From Paenibacillus sp. OV219 (lineage in GTDB: Bacteria; Bacillota; Bacilli; Paenibacillales; Paenibacillaceae), in assembly GCF_900110075.1 (NCBI RefSeq), contig NZ_FOCJ01000006.1, positions 186,001 to 250,000 of the forward strand: a DNA stretch of 64,000 bases. The letters run 5' to 3'. The translations under genes and the position numbers were made by a program. The notes beneath the pieces are model-generated. The model ran no database searches, was not told the DNA's origin, and saw only the letters and a program-made list of their open reading frames with translations. Below, piece by piece: positions 1 through 7,401 of this stretch; within the stretch, counting starts at the first letter, position 1; each line of letters opens with the position of its first letter.

Positions 1-91
1 ACCATGCATAAAGGGATGAGCAGCAACGTAAGCTGTTCATCCTAAAGCGATGGCCTTCGTACAACAACGAATCCGCCCGCATATGCATGGT
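1..91. repeat. Palindromic intergenic element, cut by the window start
   Basis: ACCATGCATA at 1-10 is exactly inverted as TATGCATGGT at 82-91. Inside, GATGAGCAG pairs with CTGTTCATC around 17-41. The stretch CAGCAACGTAAGCTGTTCAT closely resembles CAGCGACGTAAGCCGTTCAC at about 42339-42358, inside another nested palindrome. I infer a dispersed, foldable repeat family; no coding capacity is visible. Confidence 0.4.
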
Positions 92-403
92 TGGCGAAGA
101 CGTCCAGTTTGAGTCCGGAGTATGATGTGAAATAGTTTTAAAAAAAGAAAATAAACAACATTGTGAAAAAAATTACTTGCGCCGACTCTAAAAAACCAAT
201 TGACAATGACTTAACTTATTATAAACCTCATTATGGTGAGCGGCAACTATTAAGTCATACCAACGTAACATGACATTGGAAGGTACCGGACTTAAGTCGG
301 TTGGCACAAAGTGAAATGACATGGTACGCTATTCCAAAATGATAGGACTGGTTGCTGCATCAGGCTGCTGTCCAGCGGAAGAAAAGAGGTTTAAATAATA
401 GAT
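92..403 (+). promoter_or_regulatory. Upstream region of the hemolysin III-like gene
   Basis: No credible ORF. The region is AT-rich around 130-230 with a TTGACA at 200-205 and a TATAAA at 220-225. The 14-bp spacing is poor, so this promoter is uncertain. Downstream lie the perfect palindrome GACTTAAGTC (289-298) and a GGAC/GTCC hairpin just before an AGAGG ribosome site at 385-389. A folded leader is possible, but I recognise no riboswitch class. Confidence 0.3.
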
Positions 404-1048
404 ATGGCAAACACACATACGTATTCACGCAGGGAAGAAGTGGCGAACGCCATTACGCATGGACTTGGCGCGGCACTCAGCATTGCTGCGCTCGTGCTTC
501 TGATTGTTTTTGCAGCGCTTAAAGGGAATGCTGAACATGTCGTCAGCTTCACGATTTACGGTTCGATGATGCTTCTGCTGTATGTCTCTTCAACACTCGT
601 ACACAGCTTTCCAGAGGGGAAAGCGAAGAAGTTTTTTGAAATTATGGATCACTCCTGCATTTATCTCTTTATCGCTGGAACGTATACGCCTATCGTGCTT
701 CATATGGTACAAGGCGCGGCAGGGTGGACGTTATTCGGCATCGTCTGGGGGCTCGCGCTATGCGGTGTCGTGTTTAAGGCATTCTACGCGTCCAAATTTC
801 TGTTCACTTCAACGGTGCTATACGTGCTTATGGGTTGGATTATCGTCTTTGCTTGGGGGCCCTTAAGGGAGAATCTTGCTCCGGCCGGACTTCAATTACT
901 TATTGCCGGCGGCGTGCTCTACACGATAGGGACCATCTTCTACGTATGGCGCAGCTTTAAATATCACCATGCGGTATGGCATATGTTCGTGCTCGGAGGC
1001 TCGGCGCTTCATTTCTTTGCGATCTTATTGTACGTCTTGCCGCGATGA
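404..1048 (+). CDS. Hemolysin III family (PAQR-type) membrane protein
   Basis: A 214-residue protein that is almost entirely hydrophobic, with about seven membrane spans, the size and architecture of the bacterial hemolysin III/YqfA (PAQR superfamily) proteins. Family landmarks are visible: an N-terminal segment with Asn and the THGLG motif, DHSCIYLFIAGTYTP after the second span, and a C-terminal HAVWHMF...LHF cluster of histidines matching the putative metal site of PAQR proteins. The ATG at 404 has an AGAGG 14 bases upstream. It appears monocistronic, about 120 bases before the Fe-S carrier gene. The biochemical role of bacterial members is not settled; the hemolysin name is historical, so I assign only the family. 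Confidence 0.9.
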   Translation: MANTHTYSRREEVANAITHGLGAALSIAALVLLIVFAALKGNAEHVVSFTIYGSMMLLLYVSSTLVHSFPEGKAKKFFEIMDHSCIYLFIAGTYTPIVLHMVQGAAGWTLFGIVWGLALCGVVFKAFYASKFLFTSTVLYVLMGWIIVFAWGPLRENLAPAGLQLLIAGGVLYTIGTIFYVWRSFKYHHAVWHMFVLGGSALHFFAILLYVLPR

Positions 1049-1174
1049 AGGGTAAGGTTAAATGCAGGTTGTTCGTGTATTGAGTCCACCTGCAAAGTGG
1101 AGTATAATTAACTTACGAATATAAAGTGAGTTCCAGCATTTTAGATGAGTTAAACAAGCCCAAGGAGGGATAGC

Positions 1175-1537
1175 ATGATTACAATTAGCGATTCAGCGAA
1201 CGAGAAGATAAAAGAAATGCTTGCAGCGGAGGAATCTCCTGAGCTGTTCTTGCGCATCGGCGTGAAGGAAGGCGGCTGCAGCGGATTCTCTTATGGCATG
1301 GGCTTCGACGATGAGCTTGCCGATACAGATAAAGAGATGGCATTTAGCGGCTTGAAGGTTGTCGTAGATAACGACAGCATCAAGTATTTGAATGGACTCA
1401 TTATCGACTACAAAGAGTCCGCCATAGGCGGCGGCTTCACCATTGAGAACCCGAACGCATCGGCAACATGTGGCTGCGGCTCAAGCTTCCGCACAGCTTC
1501 GGATGCAGGCAAGCCGGCTGCGGCTGGCGAGTGCTAA
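1175..1537 (+). CDS. erpA: A-type iron-sulfur cluster carrier (HesB/IscA/ErpA family)
   Basis: A 120-residue A-type carrier that in this family delivers Fe-S clusters to apo-proteins. The three ligand cysteines are visible: Cys35 in GGCSG, and Cys99 and Cys101 in TCGCGSSF. The body has the usual family length of about 105-110 residues, followed by a short Ala/Gly-rich tail ending in a further cysteine (Cys120). The start is set by AAGGAGG at 1162-1168, seven bases before the ATG. In Bacillus the homologue is yutM, in the same broad yumB/yumC neighbourhood as the genes at 6-9 kb here. A strong hairpin terminator follows at 1575, so the gene is probably transcribed alone. Confidence 0.93.
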   Translation: MITISDSANEKIKEMLAAEESPELFLRIGVKEGGCSGFSYGMGFDDELADTDKEMAFSGLKVVVDNDSIKYLNGLIIDYKESAIGGGFTIENPNASATCGCGSSFRTASDAGKPAAAGEC

Positions 1538-1574
1538 TTATTGAATTAGCGGGTAGGCGATAACCCCGTACACG

Positions 1575-1605
1575 AAAGCCCTGACAGTTACTGTCAGGGC
1601 TTTTT
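1575..1605 (+). terminator. Rho-independent terminator after the Fe-S carrier gene
   Basis: Stem AAAGCCCTGACAG (1575-1587) and CTGTCAGGGCTTT (1591-1603) with a three-base loop and a run of T. It separates this gene from the convergent ankyrin gene. Confidence 0.9.
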
Positions 1606-1610
1606 GCTGT

Positions 1611-2135
1611 TTATTCGATTCTAGCTCCATTGCGGCGAAGGAGTTCCTCTACATGGTGGTTACCTTGCTTCACTGCAAGAGCCAGCGCCGTTTCTCCACC
1701 CTCGATTGCTGCATTCACTTCGGCTCCATGTTCAATCAACAAGCGGATCATCTCGATGTTATCGTCGTGGAAAGCAGCGGTGTGCAGACAAGTATGACCA
1801 TTGTTGTCAAAAATCGTTGTCTGGGCTTGCCCCGCCAGAAGTAAACGAATGACATCGATGCTGCGCTCTCCTGCAATTGCTGCGTGCAAAGCGGTATTCG
1901 AAGGTATGTAAGAAAGCTTGGAATGAGATACCGTATTAACATTCGCGCCATGTTCCAGCAATACCCGCACAGCATCTTTGTTTCCGAAGTGTGCTGCATA
2001 CCCAAGTGGTGTCAGTCCTTGTTCATTTTCTGTATTTGCAAGCTCCGAATGGGCTTCCAAAAACACTCTTAAACGTTCAGCATCACCGGACTGCGCCGCT
2101 TGAAATACATCCTCAATCTGTTGTTTGAGCTCCAT
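1611..2135 (-). CDS. Ankyrin-repeat protein
   Basis: A 174-residue soluble protein built of ankyrin repeats. Repeat signatures are readable in order: LTPLGYAAHFGNKDAVRVLL near 41-60, TALHAAIAGE and IDVIRLLL near 80-100, HTCLHTAAFHDDNIEMIRLL near 113-133, and ETALALAVKQGN near 148-160. No signal peptide, membrane span or catalytic domain is seen, so it is probably a cytoplasmic protein-protein interaction module. The ATG at 2135 follows a G-rich ribosome site. The gene is convergent with the Fe-S carrier gene, and nothing around it points to a partner. Confidence 0.88.
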   Translation of the reverse strand: MELKQQIEDVFQAAQSGDAERLRVFLEAHSELANTENEQGLTPLGYAAHFGNKDAVRVLLEHGANVNTVSHSKLSYIPSNTALHAAIAGERSIDVIRLLLAGQAQTTIFDNNGHTCLHTAAFHDDNIEMIRLLIEHGAEVNAAIEGGETALALAVKQGNHHVEELLRRNGARIE

Positions 2136-2327
2136 TCTCAGCTAACCCCCATCTTGAATGTGGTCATACTTCCGTTTTCCATTTTATCTGAACTCTCCAA
2201 TTCCGGAGATCCTACTATATTTTTTCTGAATGGAGGATCGATTCTCCTGCTTTATTTTGCAGGAAATGGAAGTGGTGGTGTCGAATGGAGTGTTGGGAAT
2301 TCCGTGAAGTGGGGGGACTGATAAGCG

Positions 2328-2702
2328 ATGAAGGAACCGATACAAACGGCTAATGCGCAGCAGCCTGGATCTATGCCGTATTCACAAGCCATTCGAGTAG
2401 GCGACGTTATCTATGTGGCAGGGCAAGGGCCGATTGACCCTGTAACGGATGAACTGGTGGGAGATACGCTTGAGCATCAGGCAAGAAGGGCACTGGACAA
2501 TGTTGCAGCGATACTTGAAGCAGCTGGCGCGAAGCTGTCGGACGTCGTGAAAGTGACTGTTTTGCTCGGTGAAGGGGTAGACTTCGGTGCATTCAATGTA
2601 ATCTACAAAGAGTATTTCACAGAGCCTTACCCTGCACGGACGATTTCGCCTTCTCCAATGGGATTCATGGTGCAGATCGATGCAATTGCACATCTTACTT
2701 AA
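2328..2702 (+). CDS. ridA: RidA family 2-iminobutanoate/2-iminopropanoate deaminase
   Basis: A 124-residue RidA/YjgF/YabJ family protein. These small trimeric enzymes hydrolyse reactive enamines/imines released by PLP enzymes. The family pattern is complete: the AGQGPIDP loop near 31-38, the QARRALDN helix near 51-58, and PARTISP at 102-108 with the arginine (Arg104) that binds the substrate carboxylate in characterised members. The start has GTGGGGGG about ten bases upstream. The gene appears monocistronic, convergent with the aldo/keto reductase across a shared terminator. This is not purine-operon yabJ by position, so the symbol is by family only. Confidence 0.9.
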   Translation: MKEPIQTANAQQPGSMPYSQAIRVGDVIYVAGQGPIDPVTDELVGDTLEHQARRALDNVAAILEAAGAKLSDVVKVTVLLGEGVDFGAFNVIYKEYFTEPYPARTISPSPMGFMVQIDAIAHLT

Positions 2703-2707
2703 ATAAT

Positions 2708-2762
2708 AAGGGCTGCGAAAAGCACGAACGACGTACCTGTCGTTCACTCTTCGCAGCCCTTT
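2708..2762. terminator. Bidirectional terminator between ridA and the aldo/keto reductase
   Basis: AAGGGCTGCGAA (2708-2719) pairs with TTCGCAGCCCTT (2750-2761), with a second inner stem GAACGAC/GTCGTTC. It sits between convergent stop codons and can serve both strands. Confidence 0.8.
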
Positions 2763-2767
2763 ATTCA

Positions 2768-3715
2768 TTATTCCGCCGCAGCGATGGCGCGGATTTCCGC
2801 AAGCGTTGCTTCATCTAGCGTAAAATCAATGGCTGGTAGTACGCTAAGAATATGGCTCGGTTTTCGCACGCCAACGATGGCGCTCGTAATTGCTGGATGC
2901 GCGAGATCGTATGCGATTGCAAGCTGTGGCAGTGTAATGTCATAACGCGCAGCGATCAGCTTCAGCTTCTCGGCTCTGTCGACATTGCTGCGCAGCCCTT
3001 CGCCCGTGTGAGCCTTGTTGCGGGAGCGCCAGTCGTCCGGTCCGAATGTCGTATCGTATGTATAGTTGCCAGATAGTAGGCCGGAAGTAAGCGGGCTGTA
3101 CGCAACGACGCCAATGCCGTTTGCTTGGCAGAACGGAAGCAGCTCCTTCTCCGCGGCAGGTCTTAGAATCGAATATGGCGGCTGCAACGAGTCGACATGT
3201 CTGACGGTGAGCGATTGCTGAAGCTGCTCCACATTGTAATTACTCACGCCGACATAGCGGACTTTGCCGTCCTGTACGAGCTTATCCATCGCACGCATCG
3301 TCTCTTCAGCTGGTAGTTCCGCATCCGGCCAGTGCATCTGGTACAGGTCGATGTAATCTGTGCCGAGCCGTTTAAGTGAAGCTTCCGCTTCGCGAAGGAC
3401 GGATTCATATGCGCCGGTACGTGTAATGGCGCCATTCTCATCCCACACGAGACCGCATTTGGTCGCGATGACGACACGGTCACGATCTTTGCTCAGCGCC
3501 TTGCCGAGCACTTCCTCTGAATGTCCGAGCCCATAAACAGCTGCCGTATCATAGAAGGTAATGCCTGCATCCAGTGCGGCGCGCACGCTCTCCGCTGACA
3601 TGTCATCGTCCTGGCCGCCCCAGGCGCTTGCCCAGCCTGCACCACCGATCGCCCAAGAGCCGAAGCCGATCACGGAAATCTCAGGACCGTTCTTGCCTAA
3701 TTTGCGGTATTTCAT
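2768..3715 (-). CDS. Aldo/keto reductase
   Basis: A 315-residue NADPH-dependent oxidoreductase of the aldo/keto reductase superfamily (TIM barrel). The catalytic tetrad can be read: Asp and Tyr in FYDTAAVYGLG, Lys in VVIATKCG, His in YQMHWPD. The C-terminal cofactor region has the AIVGVRKPSH type signature. It opens MKYRKLGKNGPEISVIGFG, as in the YqkF/general-stress subgroup. I chose the ATG at 3715, which follows AGGGAG by 11 bases, over a GTG four codons upstream that overlaps that ribosome site. The substrate cannot be told from sequence. Confidence 0.9.
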   Translation of the reverse strand: MKYRKLGKNGPEISVIGFGSWAIGGAGWASAWGGQDDDMSAESVRAALDAGITFYDTAAVYGLGHSEEVLGKALSKDRDRVVIATKCGLVWDENGAITRTGAYESVLREAEASLKRLGTDYIDLYQMHWPDAELPAEETMRAMDKLVQDGKVRYVGVSNYNVEQLQQSLTVRHVDSLQPPYSILRPAAEKELLPFCQANGIGVVAYSPLTSGLLSGNYTYDTTFGPDDWRSRNKAHTGEGLRSNVDRAEKLKLIAARYDITLPQLAIAYDLAHPAITSAIVGVRKPSHILSVLPAIDFTLDEATLAEIRAIAAAE

Positions 3716-3795
3716 CGAAAGTATCACTCCCTAAACGTTATACGAACTGGCATTTCCTATTCATTATAATCACGATGTGGCAGTGTAAACAACTT

Positions 3796-3804
3796 TGGTA
3801 TACT
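3796..3804 (+). promoter_or_regulatory. Probable extended -10 promoter for the agrB-like gene
   Basis: TGGTATACT carries a TG extension and a near-consensus -10 (TATACT, 3799-3804). Initiation near 3811 would exclude the ATGs at 3805 and 3814 and supports the start at 3862. No good -35 is seen. Confidence 0.4.
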
Positions 3805-3861
3805 ATGGAGAAAATGCTAGATTCTCAAAGTGAGGAATCAAGAATAGAGAGGGTCGTCGAT

Positions 3862-4389
3862 ATGCTTCAGAGAGCTGCCGCAGCATTGCATGCCAGAATC
3901 AAGGAAAGCGGGGCAGAGGCGCCTTCTGTTCCGGTCATTGTTTATGCACTCGAAATTGTGTTTAATACGGTTTCCATCGCATTACTTGTTCTGCTGGTAG
4001 GGCTTGCGACAGGCGAGCTGCTTCGAACCGCCGAGCTGCTCATTCTATTCGCCGTCGTCCGATTCATATCAGGTGGATATCACCTGCCTTCTAATTCATA
4101 CTGCATTATCGTATCAACGATTGTGCTGGCAACATTGCCGCACATCAACTTGCCTGATGCATTCATGTTCGGTCTCACTTGCGCATCTCTGCTCATGATG
4201 ATCATCTTTGCCCCAGCCAATTACGACACTTATGCGCGTATTGCTCCTAAGTATTATCCGCTAATGAAGCTGCTCGCCTGCCTCATCGTCGCGGCTAACT
4301 TACTCCTTCAATCGGACATGCTCGCGCTTGCTTTTGCTGTCCAAGCGGTCCTGCTGCCATTCAAGAACAAACCCGCGTCAGCGGCTTAA
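3862..4389 (+). CDS. AgrB-like accessory gene regulator (peptide-processing membrane protease)
   Basis: A 175-residue polytopic protein of the AgrB family, membrane cysteine endopeptidases that cleave and cyclise an AgrD-type signal peptide. The signature GGYHLPSNSYC holds the catalytic pair: His74 and, seven residues on, Cys81. About four to six hydrophobic spans cover 25-170, with the expected short N-terminal cytosolic helix. The ATG at 3862 follows AGAGAGG by nine bases; earlier in-frame ATGs lie in the promoter. No agrD, agrC or agrA is seen next to it, and the next confident gene is an ATP-grasp protein. It may process a peptide encoded elsewhere or serve sporulation-related signalling, but this is not shown. 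Confidence 0.82.
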   Translation: MLQRAAAALHARIKESGAEAPSVPVIVYALEIVFNTVSIALLVLLVGLATGELLRTAELLILFAVVRFISGGYHLPSNSYCIIVSTIVLATLPHINLPDAFMFGLTCASLLMMIIFAPANYDTYARIAPKYYPLMKLLACLIVAANLLLQSDMLALAFAVQAVLLPFKNKPASAA

Positions 4390-4613
4390 CTTTATACGAT
4401 AAAACTGCTAGAACCTTGCTGCATGGATGAGAGAGACGCATCTGTCAGCAAGGCTATTTTGTGCTGTGAATCGGCTTATTGCCCGGGCAATAGCGTTCTA
4501 TCGTTCTATCAGCCTATTAATTCAGGCGACTTGCCCCTAACAATCATCCAAGAGACTCCTGTCTTTGAGGCATATGCTGTCTCATATAACGGTACGAAAG
4601 TGAGGCTTGGCGC

Positions 4614-5288
4614 ATGGGCGATGATCAAGGAAGGCAGTTGGCCAGCAAATGGGCGAAGACGGAGGCACTGCTGTCCCACTCGGGTATTGCTCCGCATATC
4701 CCGCCAACACGGATGTTTACGAAAGCGAATTTGAGCAGTATGCTGCAGGCGCATGGGATGGTTGTAGTGAAGCCAGTACGCGGAGCAGGCGGCCACGGTG
4801 TCATCAAAGTAACGAGAGACAACGGGAGCTATGCGTATACGTATTACTCCAAGACGAACCGCTTTGGGAGCTTTGATGCGATGTACCAATCGCTGAGTGG
4901 CAAGAAAGGGGCACGCCGCTATTTGATTCAAAAAGGGATTCGGCTTGCAACCATCGGCGGCAGACCAATCGACTATCGGGTGAAATATGTCAAACAAGCG
5001 GACGGTCATTGGGCGATTACGGCAATTGTCGGCAGGCTGGCGAAACCTGGCTTATTCGTGACGAATATTTGCCGCGGAGGCACGCTCCTGAGTGGATCGG
5101 AAGGTATTCGCAGATCGTTCTCAAGTAGTAGCGTCGTGCCGAAGAAACGGCTGATGCGCCAGTTGACACAGATGTCGACAGGTGTGCTGGAAGGGCGGTT
5201 TCCGGGTATTGGACAGCTGGGTTTTGACTTCGGAATTGATCGGAACGGGAAGATTTGGATCTTCGAAGTGAACACAAGACCCCAATAA
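4614..5288 (+). CDS. YheC/YheD-like ATP-grasp protein
   Basis: A 224-residue ATP-grasp domain protein of the YheC/YheD group, known in Bacillus and Paenibacillus as endospore coat-associated proteins of unknown substrate. It opens with GRQLASKWAKTEALL, typical of the short Paenibacillus members. The nucleotide loop is MVVVKPVRGAGGHGVIKV near 47-64, and the metal-binding end is QLGFDFGIDRNGKIWIFEVN near 201-220. The protein stops right after NTRPQ, a little shorter than many relatives, which have several more residues there. GTGAGG eight bases before the ATG fixes the start. An upstream reading frame (from 4423) is not homologous, so I do not see a frameshift. Confidence 0.82.
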   Translation: MGDDQGRQLASKWAKTEALLSHSGIAPHIPPTRMFTKANLSSMLQAHGMVVVKPVRGAGGHGVIKVTRDNGSYAYTYYSKTNRFGSFDAMYQSLSGKKGARRYLIQKGIRLATIGGRPIDYRVKYVKQADGHWAITAIVGRLAKPGLFVTNICRGGTLLSGSEGIRRSFSSSSVVPKKRLMRQLTQMSTGVLEGRFPGIGQLGFDFGIDRNGKIWIFEVNTRPQ

Positions 5289-5371
5289 TTGTTTTACTGA
5301 TTTGATAGCTTATGTTAATAGATTAATAGAGTGTCATTAAAGTTTTTTATCAAACGTGTATATTGTCGGGC

Positions 5372-5470
5372 TGTGTATAACCGTATCCACAGTATCCTCC
5401 GTGAATTTCCTCACTATTCGACGATTACTCACAAGTTGCACACACGCTGTCCACAAAGGGATGTGGATAA
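5372..5470. promoter_or_regulatory. Cluster of DnaA boxes upstream of sda
   Basis: Against the box TTATCCACA: a perfect match on the minus strand at 5462-5470 (TGTGGATAA), single-mismatch sites at 5372-5380 (minus) and 5383-5391 (GTATCCACA, plus), and two-mismatch sites at 5425-5433 and 5447-5455. The perfect box lies just upstream of the predicted -35. In B. subtilis, DnaA is known to activate sda, so the same control is a natural reading here. Confidence 0.75.
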
Positions 5471-5479
5471 TCGGAACGC

Positions 5480-5509
5480 TTGTTCCATCCTATTTGGACA
5501 TGCTAAGAT
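5480..5509 (+). promoter_or_regulatory. Predicted sigma-A promoter of sda
   Basis: TTGTTC (5480-5485), an 18-base spacer and TAAGAT (5504-5509) with a TGC extension. It places the start of transcription about 30 bases before the sda start codon. Confidence 0.5.
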
Positions 5510-5543
5510 GAATTTGGAATTAAGAGGAAAGGAGTTGAGCGAT

Positions 5544-5687
5544 ATGGACCAGCTGTCTGACGAGCTGTTGCTTGATGCGTTCCAAACGGCGAACAAGTAT
5601 AACTTGGATCAAGAATTTATCCAGCTATTGAACGCTGAAATCAACCGCAGACAAATTAACGCTGAAGGCTACCTCCACACAGCTTAA
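5544..5687 (+). CDS. sda: Sporulation histidine kinase inhibitor Sda
   Basis: A 47-residue protein matching Sda, the checkpoint protein that binds the sensor kinase KinA and blocks the Spo0A phosphorelay when DNA replication is in progress or disturbed. The family core is intact: QLSDELLLDAF, NLDQEFIQLL and AEINRR, predicted to form the two-helix hairpin. The length equals that of the B. subtilis protein. The start at 5544 follows AAAGGAG by nine bases; a longer in-frame reading from 5331 runs through the DnaA-box region and lacks support. The C-terminus is slightly extended (INAEGYLHTA). Control by DnaA is suggested by the boxes upstream. Confidence 0.92.
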   Translation: MDQLSDELLLDAFQTANKYNLDQEFIQLLNAEINRRQINAEGYLHTA

Positions 5688-5710
5688 ACCTACTCCTCGT
5701 CCTCGAACGA

Positions 5711-5956
5711 TTATGGCCATTCCGAAATTTGTACCTCATACGTAGCCGAACAGCTAGGACAATAGACAACATGACTACAATTATTCCCTATAAACGACAA
5801 TGATGGAATCGTCTCGCTATTGGTAATCGTGTCAGGCTGATAAGGTGCATATGGGCCGGTGAAATCGTCAAGCCGTCCACAATCTTCAGTTTGTAAGGAG
5901 CATACGGGGCAAAGCGCATAGAGCTGCTCCAAACCGTTGCAAATGGGACATAACAT
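5711..5956 (-). CDS. Small cysteine-rich (zinc-ribbon-like) protein
   Basis: An 81-residue protein that I do not recognise by name. It carries paired cysteine motifs CPIC near the start, CPVC about 15 residues later, a single Cys, and CPSC near the C-terminus. This is a likely zinc-binding fold. The start at 5956 is chosen because AAAGGAGGG lies 13 bases upstream; an alternative upstream ATG at 5998 would place the ribosome site inside the coding region. It lies between sda (convergent) and yumC (same strand, about 110 bases upstream). The region between the two holds a weak AAAAGGGTA/TACCCTTTT inverted pair but no clear terminator. Confidence 0.6.
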   Translation of the reverse strand: MLCPICNGLEQLYALCPVCSLQTEDCGRLDDFTGPYAPYQPDTITNSETIPSLSFIGNNCSHVVYCPSCSATYEVQISEWP

Positions 5957-6066
5957 ATAGAAAAGGGTACCCTCCTTTGCCACCTGTGAATGGTACATCT
6001 CAAGATCGGCTAAAGTTTAGGATACCCTTTTTATTTTGAAAATCATCCGCTGTTACGCTGTAATGG

Positions 6067-7068
6067 TTAGAGCTTCATGCTGCTGCTATGACCTGGCGAG
6101 AGCTTCGCGGTCGGATCTACATACACCTTCGCATTGTTAATCGCAGTCGGCGCTTCGCCGAACCCAACGGCAATCAGCTTCAGCTTACCTGGATAAGTCG
6201 TAATATCACCTGCGGCGAATATACCCGGCACACTTGTTTCCATTCGGGAATCTACTATGATTGATCCGTTGTCGATCTCTAGTCCCCATTCCGCTATTGG
6301 GCCAAGCGAGGATACGAATCCGAAATTAACGATGACGGCATCAACGGCAAGTTCCTTCTTCTCAGCAGTCTTTCCGTGCTGCAAGGTGACAGATTCAATC
6401 GCGTCTGAACCGTTCAATGAGATCAGCTCATACGGGGTAAGCACGTTCACTTTGGAATTCATCAGGTTCTCCACGCTATGCTCATGAGCTCGGAATTTAT
6501 CCCGCCTATGCACGAGGCTGACACTTGCTGCAATCGGCTCCAGCATCAGTGACCAATCTACAGCCGAATCACCACCACCGCTTACCATCACATGCTTGCC
6601 CTGAAAATGACTGAGGTCATTAATGAAGTAATACAAATTTTGCTTCTCGAATTTGGCTGCCTCAGCAAGCTCCAGACGACGAGGCTCGAAAGCGCCAACG
6701 CCTGCCGTAATGATGACTGCTTTGGCATAATGTACGGTCTTGTCTGTCACAATCTCGAAATCGCGTTCGTCCCGCTTGTTCACGGAAATAACCTTTTCCT
6801 CCAAACGAATTTCCGGCTTAAACATATCCATTTGCTTCTTCAACTGCTCAACTAATTCTCCAGCGGTCACTTTCGGAAACCCAGCAACATCATAGATGTA
6901 CTTTTCAGGATAGAGAGCGGCAAGCTGTCCGCCCAGCTCAGGCATGCTTTCGATAATTTTAACGGAAGCTTGGCGCATGCCGCCATAGAAAGCAGCGAAC
7001 ATACCGGCAGGACCTCCGCCAATGATCACGATATCGACGACTTGTGCAGGAGCAACAGAACTAGACAT
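6067..7068 (-). CDS. yumC: Ferredoxin/flavodoxin--NADP+ reductase (YumC/TrxR-like)
   Basis: A 333-residue flavoprotein of the thioredoxin-reductase-like ferredoxin-NADP+ reductase type, which passes electrons between NADPH and ferredoxin or flavodoxin. The FAD-binding loop [11 protein letters not shown] is at 15-25, the NAD(P)H loop [10 protein letters not shown] at 163-172, and the second FAD motif [11 protein letters not shown] near 295. The CxxC redox pair of true thioredoxin reductases is absent, which separates it from TrxB. The start at 7068 has GGAGGTG seven bases upstream; a longer frame to 7095 does not. It is divergent from the NADH dehydrogenase gene, the same neighbourhood as yumB/yumC in Bacillus. 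Confidence 0.9.
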   Translation of the reverse strand: MSSSVAPAQVVDIVIIGGGPAGMFAAFYGGMRQASVKIIESMPELGGQLAALYPEKYIYDVAGFPKVTAGELVEQLKKQMDMFKPEIRLEEKVISVNKRDERDFEIVTDKTVHYAKAVIITAGVGAFEPRRLELAEAAKFEKQNLYYFINDLSHFQGKHVMVSGGGDSAVDWSLMLEPIAASVSLVHRRDKFRAHEHSVENLMNSKVNVLTPYELISLNGSDAIESVTLQHGKTAEKKELAVDAVIVNFGFVSSLGPIAEWGLEIDNGSIIVDSRMETSVPGIFAAGDITTYPGKLKLIAVGFGEAPTAINNAKVYVDPTAKLSPGHSSSMKL

Positions 7069-7216
7069 GAGTAACACCTCCGTAAAGAAATTCAAGAACC
7101 CTATGTTTCAGCGCTATACGACTGGATAAATCTTCTTGTACATTATATCGTTTCGACAAGCCTCGGGGAAATAAGAAAATTGGATGTTATTCTAAATATT
7201 TTCGTATATTTTACCC

Positions 7217-7245
7217 TTGAACTTTATTGAAAAAGTTTGTAAACT
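7217..7245 (+). promoter_or_regulatory. Predicted sigma-A promoter of the NADH dehydrogenase gene
   Basis: TTGAAC (7217-7222), a 17-base spacer and TAAACT (7240-7245). The transcript would have a leader of about 150 bases that includes the Rex-like site. The rest of the 330-bp gap to yumC is AT-rich with no ORF. Confidence 0.65.
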
Positions 7246-7338
7246 GTGAGGTATTAGTATTCGGTTTATCGAACTGGACACAGACTTTTCATAAAAGCTC
7301 GACTCGGGTTACACACTAACATTATTCATCGTCTGTGT

Positions 7339-7356
7339 TTGTGTAATTTTTCACAA
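7339..7356. promoter_or_regulatory. Rex-like redox operator upstream of ndh
   Basis: TTGTGTAATTTTTCACAA differs at one base from the inverted-repeat consensus TTGTGAA-N4-TTCACAA of Rex, the NADH-sensing repressor of Gram-positive bacteria. Rex represses ndh in B. subtilis. Here the site lies about 45 bases before the start codon and roughly 95 bases past the predicted -10, so it would act as a roadblock or serve a promoter closer to the gene. Confidence 0.6.
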
Positions 7357-7401
7357 TGTTATGAAAAAGACAAAGAAATCACGAATGGATGGGATTCTGC
7401 G

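Noticed and set aside
200-225. TTGACA/TATAAA promoter for the hemolysin III-like gene
   Set aside because: Spacing is 14 bases, too short for a confident sigma-A promoter; kept only as a remark.
4427-4540. 37-codon ORF as an AgrD candidate
   Set aside because: It has no ribosome site and no acidic C-terminal recognition tail; the Cys is second from the end.
4423-4734. Frameshifted 5' part of the ATP-grasp gene
   Set aside because: The translation does not resemble the family, and the ATG at 4614 has its own ribosome site and gives a normal N-terminus.
5331-5543. Longer N-terminus for sda
   Set aside because: The extra 71 codons cover the DnaA boxes and promoter, and the protein would not match the Sda family length.
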